DNA of 64,000 nt, taken from the NCBI GenBank assembly GCA_003576845.1, contig QEVJ01000029.1, forward strand, positions 17,853-81,852. Direction: 5' to 3'. This DNA is from Planctomycetota bacterium (GTDB taxonomy: Bacteria > Planctomycetota > Planctomycetia > Pirellulales > PLA5). The notes below the pieces were generated by a model. The model saw nothing but the letters and a program-made list of their open reading frames with translations, was not told where the DNA came from and did no database searches. Of the stretch, positions 1 to 8,917 are shown in pieces. The position numbers and the translations under genes were made by a program. Every line of letters starts with the position of its first letter. Within the stretch, counting starts at the first letter, position 1.

Positions 1-1153
1 TTTTCAGGTTGCCGCGTTCGTCCAAATCGGTAAGGCTGGGTTGCTTGCCGTGCACCCCGGCTTTGACTCCCGGACCAAATAGGAACATGGGCTGAGCGAG
101 TCCGTGGTCGGTGCCGCCGCTGAAATTCTCTTGCACGCGCCGCCCGAACTCACTGTACGTGAGCGTCAACACGCGCTTGTCGTTGCCGCAACGGCAAAGG
201 TCTTCGTAGAAGGCCGAAATCGTCTGGTCGAGTTCGCCCAACAGCGTATCCAAACGTCTTGGTTGGTCGGCGTGCGTGTCGTAACCGCCGAAGACTGCGA
301 TGCCTTGCGCCGCGTAATAGGCGCGGGCCTGAAGGCCGCTGTTGATCAACCCGGCGATCATTCGTACCGAGTTGCCGAACAGCGTGTCGGGATAGCTGAC
401 GTTCGTGCGGTACTTGCTGGCCAAGTCGCGGATTCGCTCGCTCGCCGAGTTCGCGTGGACGGCCGTCTGCTGAACGAATTGCAGGTCGGTCCGTTTCTGC
501 ATCGCATCGACCTGGTTGAGTTTGCGATAGAGTTCCTCGCCTTTGGCCGTCTGCAATCCGCGAAAGCGGAACGAGTCGGGAGACTCGAAGCCGACGCCCG
601 GGTGCGTCTTGCCGGTGATGATCAGCGGCTGCCGCCCCGGCCCGACCGCTACGTTCAACAGCGGGTCCGGGCAATCGGCGCAGGCGTGATCGAGGTATCG
701 TCCGAGCCAACCGGCCGAGCCAAGTCTTCCGGAGACATTGCGATTGTCTCCCGCCTCCCAAAAGTCGCGAGAGACAAAGTGACTAAGGTCGAAGTTCGGA
801 TAAGCAGTGCCCAGCACCACGGCCATGGCGTTCTGGTCCAGAAGCTTCTTGAAACCGGTCAACCGTGGATGCAGCGAAACTTCGTCGTTCAGGCGAATCG
901 CCTTCGCCCGGTCGACTGCCAGCGTCGGGCGGTGTTTGCTATAAGCGTCGTGTCCCAATGGCGGCACAAGGCTCAACCCGTCGGGGCCGCCCGTAAGCAG
1001 CAAAGCAACCACGATCCGTTGTTCGGCTGTGTTGTCGCCGCTAGCGCCGAGAGCCGTGCGCACGAGGAAATCGGGCAAGGCCGAGCCGGCACCCACGATG
1101 CCCAAACCGGTGCGGAGCAATTCGCGCCGCGTAGCGACCTGCAGATCGTTCAT
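1..1153 (-). CDS. DUF1501 domain protein, truncated by window edge
   Basis: The gene runs off the left edge, so about 384 N-terminal residues are visible. The start is ATG at 1153 with AAGGAG seven bases upstream. The protein opens with a twin-arginine-like leader (RRELLRTGLGIVGAGSA), as is usual for planctomycetal DUF1501 proteins, which belong to the alkaline-phosphatase-like fold superfamily and are exported. Family hallmarks visible are the early LLLTGGPDGLS stretch and the late EFGRRVQENFSGGTDHG motif. It lies 99 bases downstream of the DUF1800 gene on the same strand, the standard DUF1800-DUF1501 pair of Planctomycetes, so the two are probably co-transcribed. The biochemical role of this pair is unknown; surface or matrix polymer handling is often suggested. 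The family call is firm; function is not. Confidence 0.9.
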   Translation of the reverse strand, partial: MNDLQVATRRELLRTGLGIVGAGSALPDFLVRTALGASGDNTAEQRIVVALLLTGGPDGLSLVPPLGHDAYSKHRPTLAVDRAKAIRLNDEVSLHPRLTGFKKLLDQNAMAVVLGTAYPNFDLSHFVSRDFWEAGDNRNVSGRLGSAGWLGRYLDHACADCPDPLLNVAVGPGRQPLIITGKTHPGVGFESPDSFRFRGLQTAKGEELYRKLNQVDAMQKRTDLQFVQQTAVHANSASERIRDLASKYRTNVSYPDTLFGNSVRMIAGLINSGLQARAYYAAQGIAVFGGYDTHADQPRRLDTLLGELDQTISAFYEDLCRCGNDKRVLTLTYSEFGRRVQENFSGGTDHGLAQPMFLFGPGVKAGVHGKQPSLTDLDERGNLK

Positions 1154-1252
1154 ATCGAAACTCCTTGCCGGGGAAACCTGTGTCTAGTCGAACTCGTTAT
1201 CATGGGGCGTCTGGACAGACGTTCCCCAACCACCTTGGACTCAATGCGGGCG

Positions 1253-3514
1253 TCAGTTGAACTGATAGTCCGGTATGCTGAGCATCACGATCAGCAACTC
1301 TTGCAATTTCGCGTTCGTTTCGTCGCGCCGACTAGACCATTGGTCGGCGGCAGGTAAGTCGCGCTCCAGGTCCGCGAAATCTTTCAACCGCTCCTCCGCC
1401 AGTGGCGGCGAAAAACACGCCTTGGACAGATAGCCGGCGGGATGCGATACCGCCTCCGGACCGCCGGCTTGTACGAACGCCACGAGGTCCACTCCGGACC
1501 GGCCGGGCTGGGGAACGCCGCGAACCGCGTCCGCGACGGCGTTGTATCTCGTGAACAGCCGCGCCGTGCTAATCCAACTCTGTCCATACCGCCAGCCTTT
1601 GACATCCGGCGGCTCGAACACGTCCTGACCCATTTCGCGCAACGCGCCCTCCAAGCCGCCGTAATTTGACAGTCGCTTGACGCCCAAATCGCGCAACGCG
1701 CCCACGGCTAGCTGGATGGGACACTTGATTTGAGTCCCCACGGCGCGGGCACCGTAGAACTCCGCGGATAAGAACAGATTCTTGAGCGCCGGTTCGAGTT
1801 CATAGTTGTGGTACCGCAATACCGTCGCCAATCGATCGACGGTCTCCGTCGACGGCTCGTCGTAGGCGAAGAACTCCCACAGCTTTGTCGACACGAACCG
1901 CGCCGTCGCCGGCTGTGCGAGGATCAACCGCACCAGATCGTCGCCGTTCCACGGCCCCTTCGCGCCAAATACCGTCTTTTCGTCCGTGTCGTGCGCGCTC
2001 TGCACAACGCGAAACGATCCGGCGCCGTCGAACGTATACCCCGTAAGCGTCCGGGCCGCCTGGACGATGTCCGCTTCCGTGTAGCCCTGATTCACCCCCA
2101 TCGAGAACAACTCCATGATCTCGCGGGCCAAGTTTTCGTTCGGGCTTCCCTTGACGTTGCGGTTGTTGTCGAGATAGCGAAGCATCGCGGGATCGTGAAC
2201 GACGCCGTAGAGCAAGGCCCCGAAGTTCCCGGCCGCGTTCTCGCGCAGCAACTGGTTTTGGTGGTACATCGCGTAGCTGTTCTGCACGACGCTGTCTTGC
2301 GTCGCGAAATGCCCGTGCCAGAGCAGTGTGAGCTTTTCCTGCAGCGGTCGCGGCGACTCGACCATTCGCTTGAGCCACCATTGCCGCAGTTGCCCCATCT
2401 GGCCGCGCTCCACTCCGGCTCTTGCGCCGGCCACTTGTCCGCGAATGAAGTCGCCCCGCAATTTGCCTTCGAGCGCGTCTGCCGGAATCGGAGGCACGAC
2501 CTCGAACGGCGCGTCGGCCGCAGGGCGTCGATAGAACTCGACCAGGTGGTCGACCGCCTTATAGAGCCCCATGGCGCACAGCGCATCGACTTCCTGTGGC
2601 GTCCCCCCGAATCCGGCGCGCACCAGCAGATGCCGCGCCTTCTCACGATTCCATTCTTGAGGGGGTAACGGCGTCAAACCGCCGATCGCCGCCGCGCGCA
2701 ACGGGTAAATCTCCGCGGTTGCCGCTTCGATTTCGGCATTCTTGCGTGCAATCCGCTGATCGGCAGCCGCCTTAACCGCCTGCTGAGCCTTGACGAACTC
2801 TGCCAGTCGCGATTTCGACTGGGCGTCGGTTTCCACCGCCGCAATGCGACCCGCGATGTCTGCGGCGCCCGCCGCCTGTTCGACGAGCTGGTGTGTCGTC
2901 GAAATCTGCACGGCAGCCCATTGCTGCCGCTCCCATGCCGCTAGGCACTGGCTTTCGAACACGGCCTTGCGAGCCGCGTCGGCGTCTGCGGTCCCGGCCT
3001 TCTCGGCGTCCTGCGCCTTGATTTCCAGGACCGCACACTCGGCCGCACGGCGGGCGGCCATCTTGTCGCGGTAGGCATCTTCCGATGGATAAAGCTGGTC
3101 GGTCGCCCGATTGGCTGTGTCGGTCTCGGTCATGAGCCGTTCGGCCGCAGACCGCATTGTCGCCGACTTCTGTTCGAGTTCCTTGCGGACCGCTTCAACG
3201 TCGCTGCCCGCCGCCTCGGCATTCTTCAGCGCACCTTGGAGGGCAATCAAGCTTTGCAATACCTCTTCGGTCCGCTGCCGCTCGGATCGCGCGATCTCGC
3301 GAGTTGCCGATCGAGACATCTCGAGCGAATTCCACTCCGTCCAAATCGCCCCCTCTTCGTCGGCCGCCTTCTTTGCAGCGGCTTCAGCTGCAGTTAGATC
3401 GGCGGCAGCGACGCGGGTCGCCGAGCACACGATCAAGGCCATGCCGACGAACGTGGACATCGCAACGAACCGCCGTCGACATTTCCACTTCGCTCGCAAT
3501 CGTTTCGCTAGCAT
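1253..3514 (-). CDS. DUF1800 domain protein with N-terminal coiled coil
   Basis: A 753-residue exported protein. A long basic leader and hydrophobic stretch (residues about 18-38, ending VAAAD) looks like a signal peptide. Residues about 40-270 are Ala/Glu/Lys/Gln-rich with almost no Pro or Gly and look like a long coiled coil. The DUF1800 domain follows (about 285-753), starting at the typical WNREKARHLLVRAGFGGTPQEV and including LTLLWHGHFATQDSV, NLAREIMELFSMG and the TLTGYTF segment. The coiled-coil extension is longer than in many family members and may be a spacer or oligomerisation arm. It is the first gene of the DUF1800-DUF1501 operon. A good sigma-70-like promoter lies 105 bases upstream. 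Molecular function is unknown. Confidence 0.9.
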   Translation of the reverse strand: MLAKRLRAKWKCRRRFVAMSTFVGMALIVCSATRVAAADLTAAEAAAKKAADEEGAIWTEWNSLEMSRSATREIARSERQRTEEVLQSLIALQGALKNAEAAGSDVEAVRKELEQKSATMRSAAERLMTETDTANRATDQLYPSEDAYRDKMAARRAAECAVLEIKAQDAEKAGTADADAARKAVFESQCLAAWERQQWAAVQISTTHQLVEQAAGAADIAGRIAAVETDAQSKSRLAEFVKAQQAVKAAADQRIARKNAEIEAATAEIYPLRAAAIGGLTPLPPQEWNREKARHLLVRAGFGGTPQEVDALCAMGLYKAVDHLVEFYRRPAADAPFEVVPPIPADALEGKLRGDFIRGQVAGARAGVERGQMGQLRQWWLKRMVESPRPLQEKLTLLWHGHFATQDSVVQNSYAMYHQNQLLRENAAGNFGALLYGVVHDPAMLRYLDNNRNVKGSPNENLAREIMELFSMGVNQGYTEADIVQAARTLTGYTFDGAGSFRVVQSAHDTDEKTVFGAKGPWNGDDLVRLILAQPATARFVSTKLWEFFAYDEPSTETVDRLATVLRYHNYELEPALKNLFLSAEFYGARAVGTQIKCPIQLAVGALRDLGVKRLSNYGGLEGALREMGQDVFEPPDVKGWRYGQSWISTARLFTRYNAVADAVRGVPQPGRSGVDLVAFVQAGGPEAVSHPAGYLSKACFSPPLAEERLKDFADLERDLPAADQWSSRRDETNAKLQELLIVMLSIPDYQFN

Positions 3515-3618
3515 GTTCGCGCCCTCCTAGGACGAAGTTTGACGGAAAGCCTGTGGTGCGATGGGGAATCGGTTCCGATTCGCAAGGCTGCCGATTCCCG
3601 GTCCCCGCTCGATCGCTT

Positions 3619-3648
3619 ATTATACATAAACCAGACTTGATTTATCAA
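3619..3648 (-). promoter_or_regulatory. Promoter of the DUF1800-DUF1501 operon
   Basis: On the minus strand TTGATA (3643-3648) and a perfect TATAAT (3619-3624) are separated by 18 bases. A small perfect palindrome, TTGAT-TT-ATCAA (3637-3648), overlaps the -35 box and could be a regulator site. The segment is strikingly AT-rich compared with its surroundings. Confidence 0.65.
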
Positions 3649-3853
3649 CTTTGTGTGAGGTTAAGCCGACACCGGCACGCTTGTCAATACCCTCGCGCGA
3701 AAAACGGGGACGCTCCGGATCGAGGCCACCCCACCCCACCCCTTTTCTTAAATGCCGCCAGCTTGGACCGAACCCGCAATGGCGACGAGCGCTCGCCGCG
3801 TCAGGCCACCGCCATTTTTTTCCCATGCCCGCCATTTTCTTAAGGAGCTACCC

Positions 3854-6457
3854 ATGAACTCCCCATCCTGCCCTCGACCGTTCACCGGTGTTGTCGGCTT
3901 GACCGTTCTCTGGGTTTGCACTTTCCACCTGCTATGTTCGGTTTCGTTCGCCAGAGCCCAGGAACTCGTCAGAACACGGCGATTTGACGCCGCGTCGGCG
4001 CGTGAAGCGCGAACCTGGCAAGGCGAAACTCGCGAACGCCTTTGGATGTTGCTCGCCGGCGGCAAGCGGCCGGCCATTCCCGCTCCCGACGCGCAAGTCC
4101 TTCGTCGCGAAGTAGTTTCCCGCGGCGGCTACGTGCTTGAAGAACTGTCCCTGAAGACGCTCGACGACCGCCGCGCCCACGTGTGGGTCGCGATTCCCGC
4201 GCGGCGCGTCGGTACCCTTCCGGCCGTGCTTACGATCCACGGACACGGCGGAACGGGCGAGCAGATCGTCCGCGGCCAGGGCCTGTATTGGTACGGCCGC
4301 GCGTTGATCGAAATGGGCTACGTGGTCGTCGCGCCCGACGTGGGTTCGCACGAATTGCAACACAAACAGTGGACGCTGATGGGCGAACGTGTGTGGGATT
4401 GCCTGCGGGCGCTCGACTATGTGGAAACGCGCGACGAGGTGGATCGTAAACGGCTGGCCGTGGCCGGCCTGTCCCTTGGAGGTGAGACGGCGATGTACGT
4501 CGCGGCGCTCGACGAGCGGATCCAAGTCGCTTGTTGTAGCGGGTGGCTTACGACCGTGGCGAACATGGAAAACGGACATTGCGATTGCTGGCAAGTGCCG
4601 GGGTTCAAACAGGAATTCGACTTCGCCGACGTTTACGCCTGTGTCGCGCCTAGGCCGATCGTGTTCGAGATCGGCCAGCGCGAGCGGGCACCGGGCGGAT
4701 TTCCCGTCGAAGCCGCGAAGACAGTATTCGAAGACCTCTCGCGAAGCTATCGCGTCTTTGGCGCGGCGGAACAGGCAACGTTGATGATCCACCCGGACGG
4801 CCACGTATTCGATGGCACGCAGTTCTGGCCACGGTTGCGTGGAGCCGTCGGGACCGCGCATCCATGGCCCTCGCCGACCGGCGACGCAAACATAGCACCG
4901 TCCAAGCCGGTCGATACGACGGAATTGCTCCGCCGCGGGGAAATCGGCCGGCGAGCTCGGGCCCGCGCGCTCGGCGTGTTCGACGGATGGTGGGCGACGC
5001 GCGATGAGACGACTGGCCTGTTCCCGCGCCGCCTGGATCAGCCCGTCTGGGCGCCCCAGGACAACGCGGCCGACATGTTACCCTTCCTCTTTCTTACGGC
5101 ACACTACCTGGCGCCAGAAAGGCTCGCCGAACTAACGCCGATCCTCGAACGGGAACAAAAGCTCACGAATCGCATGGGACCACTGCCGGACTGGTACGAC
5201 ATCCCCGCACGGCGCTTCGTGTACGAGCAGCCCGACGTGCATCGCGCGATCTTCAACGCCGCGGAGTATTGCAAGGACGGTCTGCTGCCGATGACCGAAG
5301 TCATGGGACCGGGACCGTGGTTGGCGCGGATGCGGGAGCTCGTCGACGCGGTTTGGCAGCACGCCCCGATCGAAAGCGACTTCGGCAAACTCCCTGCCGA
5401 CGACACTGAAGTCAACGGCGATCTGTTGCAGACTCTCGCGCGGTTGTATTGCACGACGGAGGACCGGAAGTATTTCGACTGGGCGGCTCGGCTCGGCGAT
5501 GCCTATTGCTCGGAAGTGTTGCCGAGAAACGGCGGTCTGCCGCCACACCGCTGGGATTTCGCCGCCCATCGTCCGATCGTCGACATATTGAATCTAAACG
5601 ACCACGGCAACGAGCTGATCGGCGGTCTCGCGGAGTTGTACGTCGTTTCTCAAAAGGTGGATCCATCCCGCGCCGAACGGTATCGCCCTCCCTTGCTCGC
5701 GATGTTTCGGCGTCTTTCCGAGCGGGCGCGCAACGAGGATGGCTTGTGGTTCGCGGCGCTAAAAGCCTCGACCGCGGAACCGACGAATCGGGCGACGCCC
5801 GACACGTGGGGTTATCCGCTCGCCGCGATGGCGGCGTTTGCAGCAGCCGCGCGGGACGCAACGCTCGCTGAGAACGTCCGATGCGCTCTGGCGCGCATCG
5901 ACCAGCCGCGCTATGCGGTTTGGTCGGGCGCGGATTCCTATGCCGACTCGATCGAGGGCGGATTGATACTGCTCAACCGATTCCCCGAGCCGACGCTGCA
6001 ATCCTGGCTCGAAAAGACGCTGCCGCTGTTCCTTGCCAAGCAACGCGACGATGGGATCGTCGAGGGCTGGTACGGCGACGGAAACTATGCGCGAACGGCC
6101 CTCATGGTCGGCCAATATTATTCGCGCGGCGCTTCGATCGTACCCTGGCGCGACGACGTGCGGTTCGGGGCGGACGCCGACGCGAATACATTTCGGATGG
6201 CGATCCAAGCCGACAAGCCGTGGCGCGGCGTCGTGCGGTTCGACACGCCGCGCCATCGGCTCAACTTGCACTTGCCGGTAAATTATCCCCGGCTCAACGA
6301 GTTTCCCGAGTGGTACGTCGTCGAACCCGGCGCGACGTATGAAATATCCGTCAACGGAGAACCGTCTCGGCGCGTTAGTGCCGAATCTCTAGCGACGGGT
6401 TTTGCGATCGACGTCGCGGGGAACCAAGTCGTGGAAATCGTCGTGCGCCGCCAATGA
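3854..6457 (+). CDS. Secreted alpha/beta-hydrolase (acetyl-xylan-esterase-like) fused to an alpha-helical barrel domain
   Basis: The ATG at 3854 is chosen because TAAGGAG lies just upstream and the protein then begins with a good signal peptide ending ARAQE; the frame stays open further upstream. It has 867 residues. Residues about 50-325 are an alpha/beta hydrolase of the acetyl-xylan esterase/dienelactone hydrolase type: oxyanion segment TIHGHGGTG, nucleophile elbow GLSLGG, and a C-terminal HPDGH that probably carries the catalytic histidine. Residues about 345-790 resemble helical (alpha/alpha) barrel proteins seen with unsaturated glucuronyl hydrolases and similar carbohydrate enzymes, with many Trp/Tyr/Asp patches, followed by a short beta-rich tail. 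Likely acts on an acylated polysaccharide outside the cytoplasm. The esterase half is well supported; the barrel half rests on general character only. Confidence 0.75.
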   Translation: MNSPSCPRPFTGVVGLTVLWVCTFHLLCSVSFARAQELVRTRRFDAASAREARTWQGETRERLWMLLAGGKRPAIPAPDAQVLRREVVSRGGYVLEELSLKTLDDRRAHVWVAIPARRVGTLPAVLTIHGHGGTGEQIVRGQGLYWYGRALIEMGYVVVAPDVGSHELQHKQWTLMGERVWDCLRALDYVETRDEVDRKRLAVAGLSLGGETAMYVAALDERIQVACCSGWLTTVANMENGHCDCWQVPGFKQEFDFADVYACVAPRPIVFEIGQRERAPGGFPVEAAKTVFEDLSRSYRVFGAAEQATLMIHPDGHVFDGTQFWPRLRGAVGTAHPWPSPTGDANIAPSKPVDTTELLRRGEIGRRARARALGVFDGWWATRDETTGLFPRRLDQPVWAPQDNAADMLPFLFLTAHYLAPERLAELTPILEREQKLTNRMGPLPDWYDIPARRFVYEQPDVHRAIFNAAEYCKDGLLPMTEVMGPGPWLARMRELVDAVWQHAPIESDFGKLPADDTEVNGDLLQTLARLYCTTEDRKYFDWAARLGDAYCSEVLPRNGGLPPHRWDFAAHRPIVDILNLNDHGNELIGGLAELYVVSQKVDPSRAERYRPPLLAMFRRLSERARNEDGLWFAALKASTAEPTNRATPDTWGYPLAAMAAFAAAARDATLAENVRCALARIDQPRYAVWSGADSYADSIEGGLILLNRFPEPTLQSWLEKTLPLFLAKQRDDGIVEGWYGDGNYARTALMVGQYYSRGASIVPWRDDVRFGADADANTFRMAIQADKPWRGVVRFDTPRHRLNLHLPVNYPRLNEFPEWYVVEPGATYEISVNGEPSRRVSAESLATGFAIDVAGNQVVEIVVRRQ

Positions 6458-6641
6458 AGCAACAATTGATTTCGCGACCCGCTCAACGGAATCTCAAGAG
6501 CGTATACCGCACCTATAGCAACGGCGCAGCAAGGCTCCTATTTGTCGGTATCAAGCGTTGCCCTAGGTCCAAACCAGCACCGCCGCGACGTTTCCGCGTG
6601 CGGTTACCGGAGGCTCATCGTTCGTACTTCGACGAATACCG

Positions 6642-7628
6642 TCACCGTCCGTCCGCGCGCCGAAGCCAGTCGTCCGCGTTCTGACGTAACTGCGCTGCGT
6701 CACCGGCGCCCCGATGAACGACTAGCCGATACGCCACCTTCGCCGGGGTTTCCGGTTGAAGCGTCGCCGCGTCCGCTTCGGGCGAGCCGACGCCCAAGAA
6801 ACCGTACTCGCGCGTGATCCAGTTCGGATACTTTCCTTCGGTTCCGCGTTGCGCAAAAACCGCCACACCGCTCGTCCCCTTGGCGCCCTCGAATCGGGCG
6901 CTCAGATCGGCCCATGCCATCCGCTTGAGATTTGCGTCTTCGTGCAGCTTTCCGCTGTCGGCGATAACCGCGGTTTCCTTTCGCGGCGCGAACCGCAGGC
7001 TCAAGCCGCCATAGCCCTTGCCCTCCGCGCCGCCGAGCGTCACCGGCCGTTCGAGAGCCGTCAGCGTTAGCTGAAAGTCAATGGTTCGCTCGTCGCCGCG
7101 TGTCGCCTGGACCACGAACCGAACCTCTTCCTTGACGATTCGCCGCTCCCCTACATACCAGCCATTTTCGACCGCCAGCACGGCGCGCTCGGCGCCAACA
7201 GACCGCTCAATCCACCGCTCGAAGTGCTGACGTATACCGCGGAGCATCCACAGATCGTATTGCTTCCCGTCGACCGCGACGTGCGGCCACGCCCAGAACA
7301 GCCCACGGTGGTGAAAGTGATCGCGGGGAAAGTCGTCGGTGAGCGTTTCGCCATCGAGACCGTAGAGCGGATGCACGTAGGTGCTTCGCCGACGGTCGCG
7401 CGGCGCCTCGCGGTGCTCGCGGATGCCGTGATTGTAGACGAACACCGGACGATCGCGTTCCCACAGACCGAGCGCCCCCGCGTCAACCGCGGCAAAATGA
7501 AAGCGGTTGCTACCGGCCGAATCGGCGGCGGGCTTGTCGTCAGCGGCGACCGAATAGGGTGTCGCCCCGAGAAGGACAACCAGCACAACCGGCAGTGCCG
7601 GCCAGGCAGGAGATGATGCGGAGTTCAT
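6642..7628 (-). CDS. PmoA-like protein (DUF6807), second of a tandem pair
   Basis: A 328-residue secreted protein with a signal peptide (hydrophobic core PVVLVVLLGA, cleavage near VAADD). The body matches the planctomycetal PmoA/DUF6807 family: VFVYNHG near the N-terminus, then YVHPLYGLDGETLTDDFPRDHFHHRGLFWAW, a His-rich strand diagnostic of the family, and a C-terminal VAYRLVVHRG. These proteins are common in Planctomycetes next to sugar oxidoreductases and glycoside hydrolases; their activity is not established and the name PmoA is only historical. The start codon lies ten nucleotides after a TAG in the frame one base away from the end of the upstream paralogue, so translation may be coupled. 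Confidence 0.85.
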   Translation of the reverse strand: MNSASSPAWPALPVVLVVLLGATPYSVAADDKPAADSAGSNRFHFAAVDAGALGLWERDRPVFVYNHGIREHREAPRDRRRSTYVHPLYGLDGETLTDDFPRDHFHHRGLFWAWPHVAVDGKQYDLWMLRGIRQHFERWIERSVGAERAVLAVENGWYVGERRIVKEEVRFVVQATRGDERTIDFQLTLTALERPVTLGGAEGKGYGGLSLRFAPRKETAVIADSGKLHEDANLKRMAWADLSARFEGAKGTSGVAVFAQRGTEGKYPNWITREYGFLGVGSPEADAATLQPETPAKVAYRLVVHRGAGDAAQLRQNADDWLRRADGR

Positions 7629-8706
7629 CGTTGCTAACCTTGCGGTGATTCGTTTGCGACGCGCGACGGCTCGTCCGCGCGCTCCTCACATTCGCGCCTT
7701 CACAGTAGTCCTTATAGCGTTCTGCGACGCGACCGCCGAGCACGTCGCCGCGATGCACGAGCACGCCAACGCGCTGAGAAAGCGATTCTCCCTTACTCAG
7801 GACGAACGGGCGGCCGCTCTTCGAGTCTTCCCGTCGAGGGCCGAACGTACCGTAATCGCGGGTCAGCCAGCGATGGGGATGCGCATTGCCGGGGTGACTC
7901 AACAGAGCCAAACCCTCCGTGCGCCCAGCGACGGTATTCGAATAATCGACCCATTGGGCAACCTTACCATTGGTTTGCGACTGGTTTTTCCCGCCGTTTG
8001 AATCGACGATCGTTCCACCTTCGTCGACGGACCACTCCTTCGCCATCCGAACGTAAGGCCAGGCATAATGCACAGCGTCGCTGACGAATCGCACGTCGCC
8101 GTAGCTCGCCGTCAGCGTAAACGTGAGGTCCATGAAATACTCGCCGTCGCCCAGTGCAACGAACTTCACTTCCCGCCGCTCGTCGACTACGGGGACTTTC
8201 TCGTCCATCTCCCAAACGAGTCGCATTACGGCGCTCGCACGATTGCCTTCGACGTCGCCGAGCGAAAAGTCAACGTGCCGCACGCGGTCGCGGAATGCGC
8301 CCTTCTCGTCCTTGCCCTCGCGGCGCGAGTAATAGGCGTCGTAAAGCGAAACCTTCCGCCGACCGGCAAGTTCGACGGTATCTGCAAACCACAACGACCG
8401 GTGGTGAGGATATGGCTCGGTTTTATCGACGGTCAACGCTCGCCCCGACGGACTTCGTAGCGGGTAAAAATGCGGCAGATCGACGTCCGTCCCGTGGCGA
8501 TAGGTGACGGCTTCTCGGCCATCGATGAGAAATACGACTTCGGCCCTCGGGTCGTCTCGTCGAACCTCGACGCGTGGCTCGGCAGCCAAGCCGATTTGCG
8601 TCACCAACATACCCAGCGCCAGCGCCGCCAAGAAGCCGGCGTCTCGGCGTCGCTCCGCGAGTCGGCTAGTCGCCGCGGCTTTCTTCAGTAGCGCCATCTC
8701 AATCAT
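7540..8706 (-). CDS. PmoA-like protein (DUF6807), first of a tandem pair, with an odd C-terminal tail
   Basis: ATG at 8706 is chosen because GGAG lies six bases upstream; the frame also opens with TTG at 8718. A signal sequence (FLAALALGMLVTQIGLAAE) is followed by a DUF6807 domain containing YRHGTDVDLPHFYPLRSP, TEPYPHHRSLWFAD and the C-terminal QRVGVLVHRGD. The domain should end near AERYKDYC (about residue 335), but the frame continues about 50 residues of atypical Arg/Ser-rich sequence and overlaps the next gene by 89 bases. In the neighbouring frame the same DNA would end at TAG (7634-7636), just before the next start codon. This suggests a single-base frameshift or sequence error near 7690. 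Confidence 0.8.
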   Translation of the reverse strand: MIEMALLKKAAATSRLAERRRDAGFLAALALGMLVTQIGLAAEPRVEVRRDDPRAEVVFLIDGREAVTYRHGTDVDLPHFYPLRSPSGRALTVDKTEPYPHHRSLWFADTVELAGRRKVSLYDAYYSRREGKDEKGAFRDRVRHVDFSLGDVEGNRASAVMRLVWEMDEKVPVVDERREVKFVALGDGEYFMDLTFTLTASYGDVRFVSDAVHYAWPYVRMAKEWSVDEGGTIVDSNGGKNQSQTNGKVAQWVDYSNTVAGRTEGLALLSHPGNAHPHRWLTRDYGTFGPRREDSKSGRPFVLSKGESLSQRVGVLVHRGDVLGGRVAERYKDYCEGANVRSARTSRRASQTNHRKVSNDELRIISCLAGTAGCAGCPSRGDTLFGRR

Positions 8707-8781
8707 CTTCGACTCCAAACGCGGATGGGTTCCCGTCGTCGGAGACCGGCGACCCGCGGGTGATTCGCGCCGGACGACATG

Positions 8782-8823
8782 TTGACAATACTACTTATAA
8801 GGAGTCTACTTTATTATGTAAAG
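8782..8823 (+). promoter_or_regulatory. Promoter with CTTTA-N5-TAAAG operator
   Basis: A perfect TTGACA (8782-8787), 17 bases, then TCTACT (8805-8810) precede the oxidoreductase gene at 8918. A palindrome CTTTA-TTATG-TAAAG (8809-8823) overlaps the -10 box and the predicted start site. The same arms, spacing and flanking A occur at 16959-16973 before another sugar-metabolism gene pair, so this is probably a repressor site of a common regulator. Confidence 0.6.
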
Positions 8824-8917
8824 AGCACGATGGACGCAGCTTCGCCGCAGTCCGGCCGCCAGTCTGCGTGCGAAATCTGCCGAAGACCGGCCCGCGACAC
8901 GGCACAGGAGCGCTCGC

